Of a DNA stretch of 64,000 bases, positions 63,565 through 64,000 are shown one piece after another. The position numbers and the translations under genes were made by a program. The notes under the pieces are model-generated. The model did no database searches. It was given only the letters and a program-made list of their open reading frames with translations, and had not been told where the DNA came from. Source of the DNA: a virus; IMG/VR virus record IMGVR_UViG_3300042448_001840, positions 62,001-126,000 of that record. One strand, 5' to 3'. Position 1 is the stretch's first letter. Each line of letters opens with the position of its first letter.

Positions 63565-63593
63565 AATATTAGCTTATATATAATCAGTTGTCA
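63565..63593 (-). promoter_or_regulatory. Strong sigma70-like promoter, apparently leaderless
   Basis: On the minus strand TTGACA (63588-63593, perfect) and TAATAT (63565-63570) are 17 bases apart. The expected start, near 63558, coincides with the ATG at 63557-63559, and there is no Shine-Dalgarno. A leaderless mRNA is the simplest reading. Confidence 0.6.
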
Positions 63594-63597
63594 AGTC

Positions 63598-63963
63598 TTA
63601 CTCGGATATTTCGAATGCATCCCAAGTTTGAGTATCTTCATTCCAAGAATGAGCCCCTTCAGTCGGAGGAGCTATTGGTGGTTCCCACTCGGTAGTTTCC
63701 TCATTAAGAGTCCAAGAAGGGAAAGGTTTAGGGGCGATGTATGCGTCTAAAGCAGAGTTGTAGATGTAGCCGATACCTGCGTAGCGGGCACGCATGTTGC
63801 CGTTATATGAGGTCTGTTTCCATGTACCGCCCAAAAGGTTACGACAGAATTCAGCGCCTACAGCCTCTGATTCGTTGCCTTCTGCGTCTTTGCAATCATC
63901 GTTAGATACTACGATGACTCGCAATACGATGTTGTCTTCGCCAAGTTCTGCAAAGTGTGCCAT
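63598..63963 (-). CDS. Conserved phage-type W/P-rich small protein
   Basis: This 121-residue protein has AGGAG before the ATG at 63963. Blocks: MAHFAELGEDNIVLRVIVVSND, GTWKQTSYNGNMRARYAGIGYIYN, and PKPFPSWTLNEETTEWEPP with a repeated W-x-E-x-T-x-x-W theme (WTLNEETTEW, WNEDTQTW). The layout recurs in many marine and freshwater phages near fibre genes (from memory, no name attached) and may be a fibre-associated or chaperone-like protein. Codon use is somewhat more GC-rich than in the tail genes. Function unknown. Confidence 0.75.
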   Translation of the reverse strand: MAHFAELGEDNIVLRVIVVSNDDCKDAEGNESEAVGAEFCRNLLGGTWKQTSYNGNMRARYAGIGYIYNSALDAYIAPKPFPSWTLNEETTEWEPPIAPPTEGAHSWNEDTQTWDAFEISE

Positions 63964-64000
63964 GTTTATTTCTCCTATTTTAGTACTGCTTGTGACAGTA

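Overview
The window is part of the genome of a large, AT-rich, contractile-tailed bacteriophage (myovirus morphology), probably from an aquatic habitat. The evidence is a complete tail module: two sheath-type proteins, three tail-tube paralogues, two tail-chaperone-like paralogues, two very large tape-measure-region proteins, a giant hub-like protein, a spike OB-fold protein, a gp25-like wedge protein and a baseplate J-like protein. No host gene, tRNA, CRISPR array, integrase or transposase was seen. The host cannot be fixed from the sequence. Multiple 2-oxoglutarate/Fe(II) oxygenases, a sulfotransferase-like protein and a short W/P-rich protein at the right end recall phages of marine and freshwater bacteria.

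Almost everything is on the minus strand, so the transcriptional order runs from right to left. 63963-53284 is an accessory and receptor region: a small W/P-rich protein, a GT-A glycosyltransferase, a fibre-like protein with a Pro/Phe repeat protein behind it, four 2OG-Fe(II) oxygenases (one is the only convincing plus-strand gene), a sulfotransferase-like P-loop protein and several small unknowns. 52957-49043 holds the head-tail connector and neck genes plus the first, enlarged sheath-like protein. 48940-43945 holds the main sheath, three tube paralogues with an internal terminator, and two chaperone paralogues with their own promoter. 43932-31514 holds the large tape-measure-region proteins. 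31620-15807 holds the hub, a bifunctional cell-wall hydrolase, the spike, wedge and J-like proteins. 15788-1 holds a metallophosphoesterase and then four very large peripheral baseplate or fibre proteins, the last running off the left edge.

Most genes are packed with TAATG or ATGA overlaps or gaps under 25 bases, which implies long polycistronic late transcripts. The tail genes appear in the usual myovirus assembly order, which supports the functional calls where sequence similarity is weak.

The most unusual signal is in the 1564-residue protein at 9655-14349. It carries about 27 copies of the tripeptide [A/S/T]-T-P scattered along its whole length. Its two giant neighbours of 2046 and 3695 residues have none and one by eye. 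The codons differ from copy to copy, and the flanking sequence reads naturally when a tripeptide is removed. Also notable are two probable +1 frame changes at the starts of giant structural genes (near 14380 and 31612), the dense cluster of four hydroxylase paralogues around a Pro-Pro repeat protein, and a likely leaderless promoter in front of the glycosyltransferase gene.
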